A DNA stretch of 50,552 bases from Burkholderiales bacterium (GTDB taxonomy: Bacteria > Pseudomonadota > Gammaproteobacteria > Burkholderiales > Burkholderiaceae_C), in NCBI GenBank assembly GCA_019509985.1, contig JAEKLF010000055.1, forward strand, positions 1-50,552, read 5' to 3'. The translations under genes and the position numbers were made by a program. The notes under the pieces were generated by a model. That model saw only the letters and a list, made by a program, of their open reading frames with translations, was not told where the DNA came from and made no database searches. How positions within the stretch are numbered: position 1 is the stretch's first letter; every line of letters starts with the position of its first letter. Below are positions 43,488 to 50,552 of this stretch, one piece after another.

Positions 43488-44501
43488 TCAACTCTGCAGC
43501 GCCCAGCGCCTGCAGGCTTGATAGGTGCGCTGGCCGGTGGAGCCCCAGGCGTCGAACTTGGGATCCGCCTCGATCGCCTCCAGCGCCGGCTCGGCCACCT
43601 CGCGGTCGCTGACCATGCAGGCGAAATAGGCGAGCCGGTTTTTCCAATGGCGGCTGTCGGGCGACTCGTGCAGGATCTGCCTCAGGCCGTCGCGCATCAG
43701 TGGCCAGCGCGCCAGGCTGCCCTTGAACAAGGACTGCTGGTAGCCGTTCGCCGCGGCGCTGTCGTACAGCCGGGCGTAGCGCATCAGCGCGGCGGCTTCG
43801 GGCAGGCCGCGCATCGATTCCCGCACCCAGGCTTCCAGTTGCTCGGGGCCAGCGCCCCATTTGGGCACCAGGCTGTCCACGACACGCAGGTAGATGCATT
43901 CGTCGCCCGGCTCGTTGCGCATCGCCTTGCGCGCCATCTCCATCTGCTGCTCCACACCGACATTCAGGCCCCGCAACACGGCGAGCAGCGGACGTGTGTA
44001 GAAGCTCTCCTTCCGCATCACGTCGAGATGCGCCTGGGTGTAGGCCAGCGCCTCGTTCAGCTTGGCGTTGAACTCCTCGAAGCTCTGTTCGGATACCGTG
44101 TTTGCGTAGCCGCCACCACGGTAGAACCACGCCAGATCCACGAGTGCCTCCACGTGGATCGCGTGCGCCAACGGTGATTCCGGTCGGCGACGCGTCCATT
44201 CGAGGGTCTTCGCCAGCTTGGCCTCGAAATCGGCCAGCTCTTCGCCCTGCCGCTTGCGGGCCAGGCCACGTGCAAACAGGCAGGCGGCATAGGAACCCTC
44301 CTGCGACCGCTGGGCGTTCGTGCGAGCCTGGGCGTAGAGCCGCTCGATTTCATCCAGGTCGCCGCGCCAAAGGGCCGCGAAGGTGCGGCCCTCGATCGTG
44401 TCGGCCAGCGGCATCGGCACGGGCTCCGCCTGCAATTGCGCCGGAGCCAGTCCCTGCAGCCCCACCAGTGCGACAGCCAGAAAAACCTTCTTCAACGTCA
44501 T
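43488..44501 (-). CDS. DUF4034-like secreted protein
   Basis: A 337-residue exported protein (signal peptide to about residue 25, LVGLQGLAPAQLQA). The mature part is largely alpha-helical and resembles TPR-rich DUF4034 proteins: FAALWRGDLDEIERLYAQAR, RPESPLAHAIHVEALVDLAW, FYRGGGYANTVSEQSFEEFN and WKNRLAYFACMVSDREVAEP. The repeated W/Y-x-A helix pairs suggest a protein-interaction scaffold. No enzyme motif is visible. It is transcribed toward the AidB-like gene and the two stops are adjacent. Confidence 0.7.
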   Translation of the reverse strand: MTLKKVFLAVALVGLQGLAPAQLQAEPVPMPLADTIEGRTFAALWRGDLDEIERLYAQARTNAQRSQEGSYAACLFARGLARKRQGEELADFEAKLAKTLEWTRRRPESPLAHAIHVEALVDLAWFYRGGGYANTVSEQSFEEFNAKLNEALAYTQAHLDVMRKESFYTRPLLAVLRGLNVGVEQQMEMARKAMRNEPGDECIYLRVVDSLVPKWGAGPEQLEAWVRESMRGLPEAAALMRYARLYDSAAANGYQQSLFKGSLARWPLMRDGLRQILHESPDSRHWKNRLAYFACMVSDREVAEPALEAIEADPKFDAWGSTGQRTYQACRRWALQS

Positions 44502-44585
44502 TTCATCCTCCGCCCGATCCCGCTCTTGATGGCGGCGGCATTTTGGCTAACGCGCCAAGCCCACGTCTCCTGCGTTTCTTGGGGG

Positions 44586-44603
44586 TGTCGGCCTTGTCCG
44601 ACA
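44586..44603. promoter_or_regulatory. Inverted TGTCGG/CCGACA box upstream of 44689
   Basis: TGTCGGCCTTGTCCGACA has arms TGTCGG and CCGACA around CCTTGT. GTCCGACA here matches the half-site GTCC(T/G)ACA found before three other genes of this block (45608, 46082, 48025). It lies 86 bp before the small gene at 44689. Confidence 0.45.
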
Positions 44604-44688
44604 CGGCGAGGCGCCAACGGCCGATGCTTGGTGCGCCGCTGCGCGGTCATTCTTGCGGCAAATCTTCACACCCTCCCGGAGCCCTGCC

Positions 44689-44880
44689 ATGGCGATGATC
44701 CTCAGCACCCCGACCGAATACACGGTCCAGGACACCGGGCCAAGCCGCCCGCTGCTGTCGGCGCTGACGCGCTTGTGGGCTACCCCGGCGGTCGCCGCGC
44801 CGGCGGATGCGGATCTGGGCTACGAATCGGCCCTGCCCTGGACGCTGAGCGAGCATGCCGCCATCGACGGCGCCGATTAG
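44689..44880 (+). CDS. Small hypothetical protein
   Basis: A 63-residue protein with a GGAG ribosome site 7 bases before the ATG. The sequence MAMILSTPTEYTVQDTGPSR, PLLSALTRLWATPAVAA, then ADADLGYESALPWTLSEHAA and a DGAD tail has no membrane segment and no motif I know. Its clean reading frame, ribosome site and upstream palindrome support it as a real gene. It converges on the NarL-type response regulator 12 bp away and may belong to the same stimulon. Confidence 0.5.
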   Translation: MAMILSTPTEYTVQDTGPSRPLLSALTRLWATPAVAAPADADLGYESALPWTLSEHAAIDGAD

Positions 44881-44892
44881 GCTTGTCGAGCC

Positions 44893-45543
44893 TCACTGAA
44901 TCAGCCCGTTCTTCAGCGCGTAATACGTCAGATCGCTGTTGGTCTGCAGCTTGAGCTTCTCGAGCACGCGCGTGCGATAGGTGCTGACCGTCTTGACGCT
45001 GAGGAACAGCGCCTCGGCGATGTGGCCCACGGTCTCACCCTGGGCCAGGCGCAGGAAGACCTGGAACTCGCGCTCCGACAGCGCCTCGTGCAGCGGCTTG
45101 TCGGGCGCGCTGCCCCCGCTGCTGCCGCTGACGACGCTGTCGGCCAGTTGCTCGGCCACGGCCGGGCTGATGTAGCGCCGGCCGCGAACGACCAGGCGGA
45201 TCGCGTTGGCGATCTCCTCCGGATCGCATTCCTTGTTCAGATAGCCGCTGGCGCCCTGGCGCAGCAGCGTCGTCGCGTAGTGCGCCTCGGGAAAGCCGCT
45301 GAGGATGAGCACCGGCAGCTCCGGGAAGCGCGCCTTGATGGCCGCCAGTGCATCCACGCCACTCTGGTCGGGCATGGAGATGTCCAGCAGCAGCACGTCC
45401 ACCTCGCCGGCGCGGGCCATCTCAAGGGCGTCGTGGCCACTTGCGCCTTCGCCGGTGACGCGCAGGTCGACGTGGTCGGACAGGAACTGGCGCAGGCCGG
45501 TGCGCACGATGGCGTGGTCGTCGACGATACCGATGCGAATCAT
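44893..45543 (-). CDS. NarL/FixJ family response regulator
   Basis: A 216-residue transcription factor. The receiver domain (1-120) has the acidic pocket VDDH (8-11), phospho-acceptor Asp54 in LLLDISMPDQSG and Lys in GYLNKECDPEE. The LuxR-type helix-turn-helix (about 150-210) reads LSEREFQVFLRLAQGETVGH, IAEALFLSVKTVSTYRTRV. The HisKA_3 kinase encoded at 46533 is the type of partner used by NarL regulators, so the pair is likely cognate. The regulator is divergent from the BON gene and may bind the GTCC(T/G)ACA boxes in that gap. Confidence 0.93.
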   Translation of the reverse strand: MIRIGIVDDHAIVRTGLRQFLSDHVDLRVTGEGASGHDALEMARAGEVDVLLLDISMPDQSGVDALAAIKARFPELPVLILSGFPEAHYATTLLRQGASGYLNKECDPEEIANAIRLVVRGRRYISPAVAEQLADSVVSGSSGGSAPDKPLHEALSEREFQVFLRLAQGETVGHIAEALFLSVKTVSTYRTRVLEKLKLQTNSDLTYYALKNGLIQ

Positions 45544-45607
45544 GGTCAGAGATGTTTGGATGGACGCGCCAGCGTAGCAGCGTGCGGCGCCGGCCGCGAG
45601 AGCCGTC

Positions 45608-45637
45608 GTCCTACATGCCGGCAGGCTGAGTCCGACA
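45608..45637. promoter_or_regulatory. Paired GTCC(T/G)ACA boxes before BON gene
   Basis: GTCCTACA (45608-45615) and GTCCGACA (45630-45637) are direct repeats 22 bp apart, about two helical turns, in the 184-bp gap between the NarL regulator and BON genes. The spacing suits a dimeric response regulator. Confidence 0.5.
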
Positions 45638-45727
45638 GGGCGCCGCGCTGCGGGACTATGCCGCCGTTTGCCCCGCGGCGCGATAGTGGCTCAGCGGCTC
45701 ACTGGGCCGCCTTCTAAGGAGATCCAA

Positions 45728-46057
45728 ATGCTGAACAAGTCCATCCTGACCCTCGCCATCGCCACCGCTCTCACGGCCACGCTCGCCGCCACCAGCGGTT
45801 GCGCCGTCACGCGCAAGCAGGAGACCGTAGGCGCCTACATCGACGATGCCGCACTGACCACCAAGGTCAAGGCCAAGTTCGCCGACAACACGACCGTGAG
45901 CGCCATGGCCATCAGCGTGGAGACCATGAAGGGCACCGTGCAGCTGTCGGGCTTTGCCAAGACTGCGGAGGAACGCATGATGGCCGAGAAGCTCGCCCGC
46001 GAGACTTCGGGTGTGGTGGCCGTGCGCAATGACATCGTCGTGCGACCCGCGCCCTGA
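45728..46057 (+). CDS. BON domain periplasmic protein
   Basis: A 109-residue exported protein. The signal sequence ends ATLAATSGCAVT, with a near-consensus lipobox before Cys25, so it may be a lipoprotein. One BON domain follows (about 36-105): YIDDAALTTKVKAKFADNTT, VSAMAISVETMKGTVQLSGF and SGVVAVRNDIVV. BON proteins such as OsmY bind the envelope and are stress-induced. The AAGGAGA ribosome site lies just before the ATG. The upstream boxes link it to the two-component block. Confidence 0.92.
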   Translation: MLNKSILTLAIATALTATLAATSGCAVTRKQETVGAYIDDAALTTKVKAKFADNTTVSAMAISVETMKGTVQLSGFAKTAEERMMAEKLARETSGVVAVRNDIVVRPAP

Positions 46058-46081
46058 CGCCAGGGTGATCCCCTAGGATAA

Positions 46082-46089
46082 GTCCTACA
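46082..46089 (+). promoter_or_regulatory. GTCCTACA box before CheY-like gene
   Basis: A single GTCCTACA preceded by AA lies 86 bp before the response regulator start at 46175. It matches the boxes at 45608 and 48025. No second box is visible at 22 bp. Confidence 0.4.
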
Positions 46090-46174
46090 GCGCGATGCGC
46101 TGCCGGTGCCGCCGGCCCGGGCCGAAGCGGTCCATACTCGACCCTTATTTACCCCCAATCGCCGCCACCGGGCC

Positions 46175-46588
46175 ATGCCAGCACTCAAAGCCTTCATCGT
46201 CGAGGACAGCCCGGTGATCCTGGAGAACCTGATTGCCACCCTCGAGGAGTTGGCCCAGGTGGAGGTCGTCGGCTCCGTCGCCGACGAGGCGAGCGCGGTG
46301 CGCTGGATGAGCCGGGACCCGGAGGCGAACGCCGACCTCTTCATCGTCGACGTGTTCCTGCGCTCCGGCACCGGCCTGGGGGTGCTGCAAGCTGCACAGC
46401 AGCTCGGCGTGCGGGCCAGGCGCGTCGTGCTGACCAACTACGCCACCGAGGAAATGCGCCGCCGCTGCGCCAGCCTCGGCGCCGAGCGGGTGTTCGACAA
46501 GAGCCGTGAGCTCGACGACCTGATCACCTACTGTGCCGAACTGGCCGAACGTGCCGCTACAACCCGTCCGGCTGCCGCGGCGAATTGA
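46175..46588 (+). CDS. CheY-like single-domain response regulator
   Basis: A 137-residue receiver domain without an output domain. The acidic pocket is VEDS (9-12), the phospho-acceptor Asp59 is in LFIVDVFLRSGTGLGVLQ, the Thr is in VVLTNYATEE and the Lys is in RVFDKSRELDDL. A short Ala/Thr-rich tail follows. The histidine kinase frame opens inside its 3' end or 10 bp after it, so the two are cotranscribed. It may be a phosphate sink or deliver the signal to a partner protein. Confidence 0.9.
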   Translation: MPALKAFIVEDSPVILENLIATLEELAQVEVVGSVADEASAVRWMSRDPEANADLFIVDVFLRSGTGLGVLQAAQQLGVRARRVVLTNYATEEMRRRCASLGAERVFDKSRELDDLITYCAELAERAATTRPAAAAN

Positions 46589-48023
46589 GCGGCGGCACGT
46601 GCTGCGGCACCTGGATCCCTGGCTGGAGGGCGCAAGCCGCAATCGCGGCCTGGCCGTCGGCTTTGCCGCGCTGGCGGCGGCCGCCGTCATGGGCGTCAGC
46701 GAAGCCGCCTTCTGGGGCGCCAACGAGGCGCTGAACCAGGCGGAGGCCCGCCACCTCGCGCGCAGCGATGGCCTTCGGCTGCGTGAACTGCTGATCGACG
46801 CCGAAACCGCCCAGCGCGGTTTCCTGCTGACCGGGCGCGATGACTACCTCGCGCCGCTGCAAACGGCCGAGCGCGAGCTGCCCGGCGTGCTGAACCGCCT
46901 GCGCGGCCAGTACGCCAGCTCCGATTGGGAAGCGCTGGTGGCCGACGCGAGCCGGCGCGCCAGCGAGAAGCTCTCCGAGCTCAAGCTCGTCGTCAAGCTC
47001 TACCGCGAGGGCTCGACGCCGGCCTGGCAGGGGCTGATGGAGTCCGACATTGGCCGCGAGAAGATGCAGGCCGTGCGCGACGCCGTCGCCCAGCTGGACC
47101 GCCACGAGCTGACGCAGATCGCCACCGAGCGCGAAGCCGTCTACCGTTCGCTGACCTATGGCCGCATCGGCGTGCATGGGTTGACGCTGCTCAGCCTGTT
47201 CGGCCTGGCCGTCTTCCTGCGCCGCAACGAGGCCCTGCACGAGGCGCGGCGCAGCCACGCCCAGGAACTGGCGATGGAGCGTGATCGGCTGGACCGCGAG
47301 GTCGAGCGCCGCACCGCCGAGCTGACCGAGCTGGCCCACCACCTGCAGACGGTGCGCGAGGACGAGCGCGCCCACCTCGCCCGCGAATTGCATGACGAAC
47401 TCGGCGCGCTGTTGACGGCCGCCAAGCTCGACGTCGCCCGCATCCGCCGCATGACGCGCACCGGCGCGCCCGAGATCGACGAGCGCCTGCACCACATGAG
47501 CGAGCTGCTGGACCAGGGCATCGCGCTCAAGCGCCGCATCATCGAAGACCTGCGCCCGTCGGCGCTGTCCAACCTCGGCCTGATCCCGGCGCTGGAGATC
47601 CTGACCCAGGAGTTCGCGCAGCGCTCCGGCCTGCAGCTCAGCCTGGAGCTGATCGACGTCTTCACCGACGACAACGACCGCCTGGCGCTCTATCGCCTCG
47701 CGCAGGAAGCTCTCACCAACGTGCTGCGCCATGCCAAGGCCAAGCACGTGCGCGTGTCCCTGGGCGAGGCCGATGGCTGGCTGCAGATGCACATCCGCGA
47801 CGACGGCCAGGGCTTCAACCCCGAGGCGGTTGGCGCCGGCCACCATGGTCTGCTGGGCATGCGCTACCGCATCGAAAGCCTGGGCGGCACCTTGCAGTTG
47901 CTGTCTGCACCCGGGCGCGGCACGCTGGTGCTGGCCCGGCTGCCACGCCGACCCGAGCCCGAGCCGCAGGACCCGCCGCCGACCGGCGCGGGCGAGCTGA
48001 CAGGACCCACCGCCGCTTCCTGA
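46533..48023 (+). CDS. CHASE3 sensor histidine kinase (NarX/DesK type)
   Basis: A 496-residue kinase from the GTG at 46533; a GTG at 46599, 10 bp after the upstream stop, would be equally plausible and 22 residues shorter. The first membrane helix (about 38-60) precedes a CHASE3 periplasmic domain (RELLIDAETAQRGFLLTGRD, LQTAERELPGVLNRLRGQ), and a second membrane helix lies at about 210-229. After a coiled coil, the HisKA_3 box has phospho-acceptor His287 in HLARELHDELGALL. HATPase motifs are LYRLAQEALTNVLRHAKA, IRDDGQGFNP and GLLGMRYRIESLGGTL. A Pro-rich tail ends the protein. The likely partner is the NarL regulator at 44893. Confidence 0.92.
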   Translation: MPNWPNVPLQPVRLPRRIERRHVLRHLDPWLEGASRNRGLAVGFAALAAAAVMGVSEAAFWGANEALNQAEARHLARSDGLRLRELLIDAETAQRGFLLTGRDDYLAPLQTAERELPGVLNRLRGQYASSDWEALVADASRRASEKLSELKLVVKLYREGSTPAWQGLMESDIGREKMQAVRDAVAQLDRHELTQIATEREAVYRSLTYGRIGVHGLTLLSLFGLAVFLRRNEALHEARRSHAQELAMERDRLDREVERRTAELTELAHHLQTVREDERAHLARELHDELGALLTAAKLDVARIRRMTRTGAPEIDERLHHMSELLDQGIALKRRIIEDLRPSALSNLGLIPALEILTQEFAQRSGLQLSLELIDVFTDDNDRLALYRLAQEALTNVLRHAKAKHVRVSLGEADGWLQMHIRDDGQGFNPEAVGAGHHGLLGMRYRIESLGGTLQLLSAPGRGTLVLARLPRRPEPEPQDPPPTGAGELTGPTAAS

Positions 48024-48024
48024 A

Positions 48025-48055
48025 GTCCTACAAGCCGAAGCTGCGGATGCCGACA
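48025..48055. promoter_or_regulatory. GTCCTACA / CCGACA boxes before 48140 gene
   Basis: GTCCTACA (48025-48032) is followed by TGCCGACA (48048-48055) 23 bp later, close to the 22-bp pair at 45608. The kinase stop codon lies just upstream at 48021-48023, so this gap of 116 bp may hold a separate promoter. Confidence 0.45.
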
Positions 48056-48139
48056 TGGCACCGCCGCCCGCCCGTCCAAACTGAAGGTCAAAGCGCTTCG
48101 CCCGGCGACGCGACTCACTTCAGACGCCAAGGAGGGCTT

Positions 48140-48631
48140 ATGCAATTCCCCAAGTCAATGCACGCCGACGGCTGGCACGCCCACATGCCCGTCCAGCGCG
48201 CCCTGCCGGGCATGGAGTACTCGGGTGATGAGGCCTCCTGGTCGCTGCAGAGGCGCCGGCGCTTTCACGTGCTGGCCCTTGCCGCAACCGCCGCACTGGT
48301 GGCCCTCGCCGGTCTGAATGTCGTCGACGATCCGCGCCCGCTGGACGTGCAGCTCAGCAGCGCGATGCACAAGGCCGGCGACACGTTGAGGGACTGGCAG
48401 GGCCAGTTGTCGCGCGGCCTGCAGGTATCGCTGCGCGCGGTGGCCGACGGGCGCGATTCGCTGCGGGCGGAAGCCGGCATGTCTTCGACACGCAAGACCC
48501 CGGCCAGCGACAGCACCGTCGTCGCACAGGCCGCGTCGGCGACTGTCGACACCAGCGACCAGCACCAGCCCGTGCGTGCCGACCTGGCGCCGCGCCAGCC
48601 GCAGCCTTCGTTGCCGACGGTCGACCGCTAG
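48140..48631 (+). CDS. Hypothetical membrane-anchored protein
   Basis: A 163-residue protein from the ATG at 48140, preceded by a strong AAGGAGGG ribosome site. The N-terminal 38 residues are soluble and His/Met-rich (HADGWHAHMPVQRALPGMEY). A single membrane helix follows (about 43-60, FHVLALAATAALVALAGLN). The outer part has LDVQLSSAMHKAGDTLRDWQ and a Ser/Thr/Ala-rich low-complexity tail. I recognise no family. Its place after the kinase and behind the shared box suggests it belongs to the same response. Confidence 0.65.
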   Translation: MQFPKSMHADGWHAHMPVQRALPGMEYSGDEASWSLQRRRRFHVLALAATAALVALAGLNVVDDPRPLDVQLSSAMHKAGDTLRDWQGQLSRGLQVSLRAVADGRDSLRAEAGMSSTRKTPASDSTVVAQAASATVDTSDQHQPVRADLAPRQPQPSLPTVDR

Positions 48632-48641
48632 GACTGTCGAC

Positions 48642-50552
48642 TCAGGCCGGCACGGCGTCTTCGGCCTCGGCCAGCACTTCGGCCAAGGGCTGGGGCCGGT
48701 GCAGCAGGAAACCCTGCACCTCGCCCACGCCCAGGCGCACCAGCTCCAGCAGTACCTCGGGCGTCTCGACGCATTCGGCCACCGTCGTCAGGCCCAGCGT
48801 CTGCGCGACGTCGACAAAGCTGCGTACGGCCACCTGGTCCAGCGGATCGGTCAGCAGCGCGCGCACGAACTGGCCGTCGATCTTCAGCAGGTCCACCGGC
48901 AGCGTCTTCAGGTGGCCGTAGGACGAGACGCCGGTGCCGAAGTCATCCAGCGCGATACGTGCGCCCAAGGCGCGCATCTGCTTGATGAAGCGCGCCGCCT
49001 CGCCGAGCTGGGTGATGACGGCCGTCTCGGTGATCTCCAGGCACAGCACGGACGCGCGCTGCGGGCCGATGTCAGTCAGCAGCGCGCGCGCCTCCTGGTG
49101 GTAGGCGGCGTCCTGCAACGTCAGCGCCGACACATTGATGGACAGCGATGCAATGTCTGGCGGCCCTTCGCGGCGCAGCAGCTCGACGGCCTGGCGCAGC
49201 ACCCAGCGGTCCAGCCGCGGCGCAAGGTGGAAGCGCTCGGCCGCCGGCATGAAGGCGCTGGGCAGCACGCGGCTGCCGTCGCGCTCGCGCAGGCGCAGCA
49301 GCAGCTCGCCGCGCAGCCGGCCGTCGTCCTGGCCTTGCGCCGGCAGCATTCGCTGCAGATCAAGCTCGAAGCGGTCCTCGTCCAACGCCTGCTGCAGCCG
49401 GCTGGCCCAGCGGTGTTCGTTCTGGTGGGCTCGCAGCGTCGCATCGTCGGGTGCCCAGACCTGCACGCGGTTGCGCCCCTGCTCCTTGGCGATCATGCAG
49501 CAGGCGTCGGCCTCGCGCAGCGCCGCTTCGGCGTCCGGCCAGCGCCCGTCCAGCGGTGCCACGCCGATGCTGGTGCCGATGCGAAAACGCTGCTCGCCGT
49601 GCACGTAGCGGTACTGGTCCATCGCGTCGCAGAGCTTCTGCGCGACGTGCAGGGCCTCGTCCAGCGAGCAGTTTTCCAGGATGGCCGCGAACTCGTCGCC
49701 ACCCAGGCGCGCCACCGTGTCGCGGCCGCGCACGCCGGCTTCCAGGCGCTTGGCCACCTCGCGCAGCACCTCGTCGCCGGCTGCGTGGCCGCAGTGGTCG
49801 TTGACGAGCTTGAAGCGGTCCAGATCGAAGGCCAGCAACGCATGCTGGGTACCGTCGCGCTTGGCGCGCTCGAAGGTGCGCGACAGGCGCTGCTCGAACT
49901 CGATGCGGTTGACCAGGCCGGTCAGCCCGTCGTGGCTGGCGCGCCAGCGGATCTCGTCCCACTGGCGGCGCTGCTGCGTGACGTCGCGAAATACCAGCAC
50001 GGCGCCGAGCACGTGGCCGGCCGCGTCGCGGATGGGTGCGACCGAATCGTCCACGGCGCGCAGTTCGCCGTCGCGGCCCAGCAGCACGGCGCCCGCGGGC
50101 AGGCGTGTCGGCCGGCCGGTGGCCAGGCAGCGCTGCACCGGGTCGGGCAGCGGCTCGCGGTCCTCCTCGCGCTGCACGAGAAAGACCCGGCTGGACAGCT
50201 CGCCGATGGCCTCGGCCGCAGCCCAGCCCGTCAGCCGCTGCGCCACGGGGTTGAGCGAGGTCACGCGGCCCTGGCCGTCCGTCGTCAGCACGGCGTCGCC
50301 GATGGACTGCAGCGTCACGGCCAGCAGCTCACGCTGCTCCTGTAGCTGCTGCTGCAGCCGCCGCGCTTCGCTGACGTCCCAGCACACGCCCGACAGCCGC
50401 AACGGCCGGCCGCTGCCGTCGCGCAGCACGCGGCCGGAGCTGCGCAGCACATGCACGCTGCCGTCTGGCCAGCAGGCGCGCCATTCGGCCTCCAGCTGCG
50501 CCCCACCCTGCAGCGCGCCTCGTAGGGCCCGCGCAGCGGCTCGGCGGTCGTC
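48642..50552 (-). CDS. PAS-GGDEF-EAL protein, 5' end outside window
   Basis: A leftward frame open to the right edge, at least 636 residues. In order: a partial PAS domain (WRACWPDGSVHVLRSSGRVL, SGVCWDVSEARR), a second PAS (LQSIGDAVLTTDGQGRVTSL, VLVFRDVTQQRRQW), a GGDEF domain with intact GGDEF (about 49689-49703) and the RxxD inhibitory site RGRD, and an EAL domain. The EAL domain keeps INVSALTLQ, LCLEITETAV, ALDDFGTGVSSYGHLK, LLKIDGQFV and AECVETPEV, but its signature reads ELL (near 49290-49316) and QPI reads QRM. It probably switches between making and breaking c-di-GMP; hydrolysis may be weakened. Further sensor domains could lie upstream. Confidence 0.92.
   Translation of the reverse strand, partial: DDRRAAARALRGALQGGAQLEAEWRACWPDGSVHVLRSSGRVLRDGSGRPLRLSGVCWDVSEARRLQQQLQEQRELLAVTLQSIGDAVLTTDGQGRVTSLNPVAQRLTGWAAAEAIGELSSRVFLVQREEDREPLPDPVQRCLATGRPTRLPAGAVLLGRDGELRAVDDSVAPIRDAAGHVLGAVLVFRDVTQQRRQWDEIRWRASHDGLTGLVNRIEFEQRLSRTFERAKRDGTQHALLAFDLDRFKLVNDHCGHAAGDEVLREVAKRLEAGVRGRDTVARLGGDEFAAILENCSLDEALHVAQKLCDAMDQYRYVHGEQRFRIGTSIGVAPLDGRWPDAEAALREADACCMIAKEQGRNRVQVWAPDDATLRAHQNEHRWASRLQQALDEDRFELDLQRMLPAQGQDDGRLRGELLLRLRERDGSRVLPSAFMPAAERFHLAPRLDRWVLRQAVELLRREGPPDIASLSINVSALTLQDAAYHQEARALLTDIGPQRASVLCLEITETAVITQLGEAARFIKQMRALGARIALDDFGTGVSSYGHLKTLPVDLLKIDGQFVRALLTDPLDQVAVRSFVDVAQTLGLTTVAECVETPEVLLELVRLGVGEVQGFLLHRPQPLAEVLAEAEDAVPA

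Overview
The window is about 50.5 kb of high-GC DNA (most genes look close to 70% G+C). Gene content and order point to a betaproteobacterium of the order Burkholderiales, probably the Rubrivivax/Leptothrix/Roseateles group. This is inferred from the aceK-can-ivd cluster, a fused isobutyryl-CoA mutase, a DUF3297 protein, many acyl-CoA dehydrogenases and several c-di-GMP proteins. It looks chromosomal. I see no rRNA, tRNA, CRISPR array, integrase or intact insertion sequence.

Layout. 0-6 kb: the end of a VOC protein, signal peptidase I, an NTF2-like protein, two uncharacterised membrane proteins and an ABC-2 exporter pair. 6-8.5 kb: a lactate/malate dehydrogenase homologue with an unusual specificity residue, then a TetR regulator facing an isochorismatase-like hydrolase across two palindromic boxes. 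8.5-13.3 kb: a leftward acyl-CoA block (acyl-CoA dehydrogenase, a broken small gene, MaoC-like hydratase, SDR, LysE exporter, thiolase). 13.4-17 kb: a periplasmic binding protein and an AraC regulator facing a cytochrome P450 that is translationally coupled to a small membrane protein. 17-20.7 kb: DUF3297, two VOC proteins, and a MocR regulator facing a zinc-ribbon metallo-beta-lactamase-fold protein. 20.7-25.5 kb: aceK, carbonic anhydrase, a decayed acyl-CoA dehydrogenase tail, isovaleryl-CoA dehydrogenase and an NhaR-like regulator. 25.5-31.7 kb: a YccA/Bax-inhibitor protein, an OPT transporter and icmF. 31.7-32.7 kb: an AT-richer Mrr-type restriction gene. 32.8-43.5 kb: lytic transglycosylase, TMEM175-like channel, YdeI-like protein, a diguanylate cyclase, a lipid kinase/amino acid deaminase/lactonase operon, CreA with a degenerate GGDEF protein, and an AidB-like dehydrogenase. 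43.5-50.5 kb: a DUF4034-like protein, a two-component block (NarL-type regulator, BON protein, CheY-like regulator, CHASE3 histidine kinase, two small unknown proteins) and a truncated PAS-GGDEF-EAL protein.

Connections. A palindrome of the form TTGACG-N4-CGTCAA lies upstream of three genes of acyl-CoA and branched-chain amino acid catabolism (thiolase, ivd, icmF), so one regulator encoded elsewhere probably controls all three. A second box, GTCC(T/G)ACA, recurs only in the intergenic regions of the two-component block. A roughly 120-140 bp structured repeat occurs three times between genes, and its central stem shows compensatory base changes. A MITE-like element at 39895-40115 has 28-bp inverted ends and supplies the stop codon of the lactonase gene. 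These non-coding signals are the least explained parts of the window. The coding content is mostly ordinary chromosomal metabolism and signalling.
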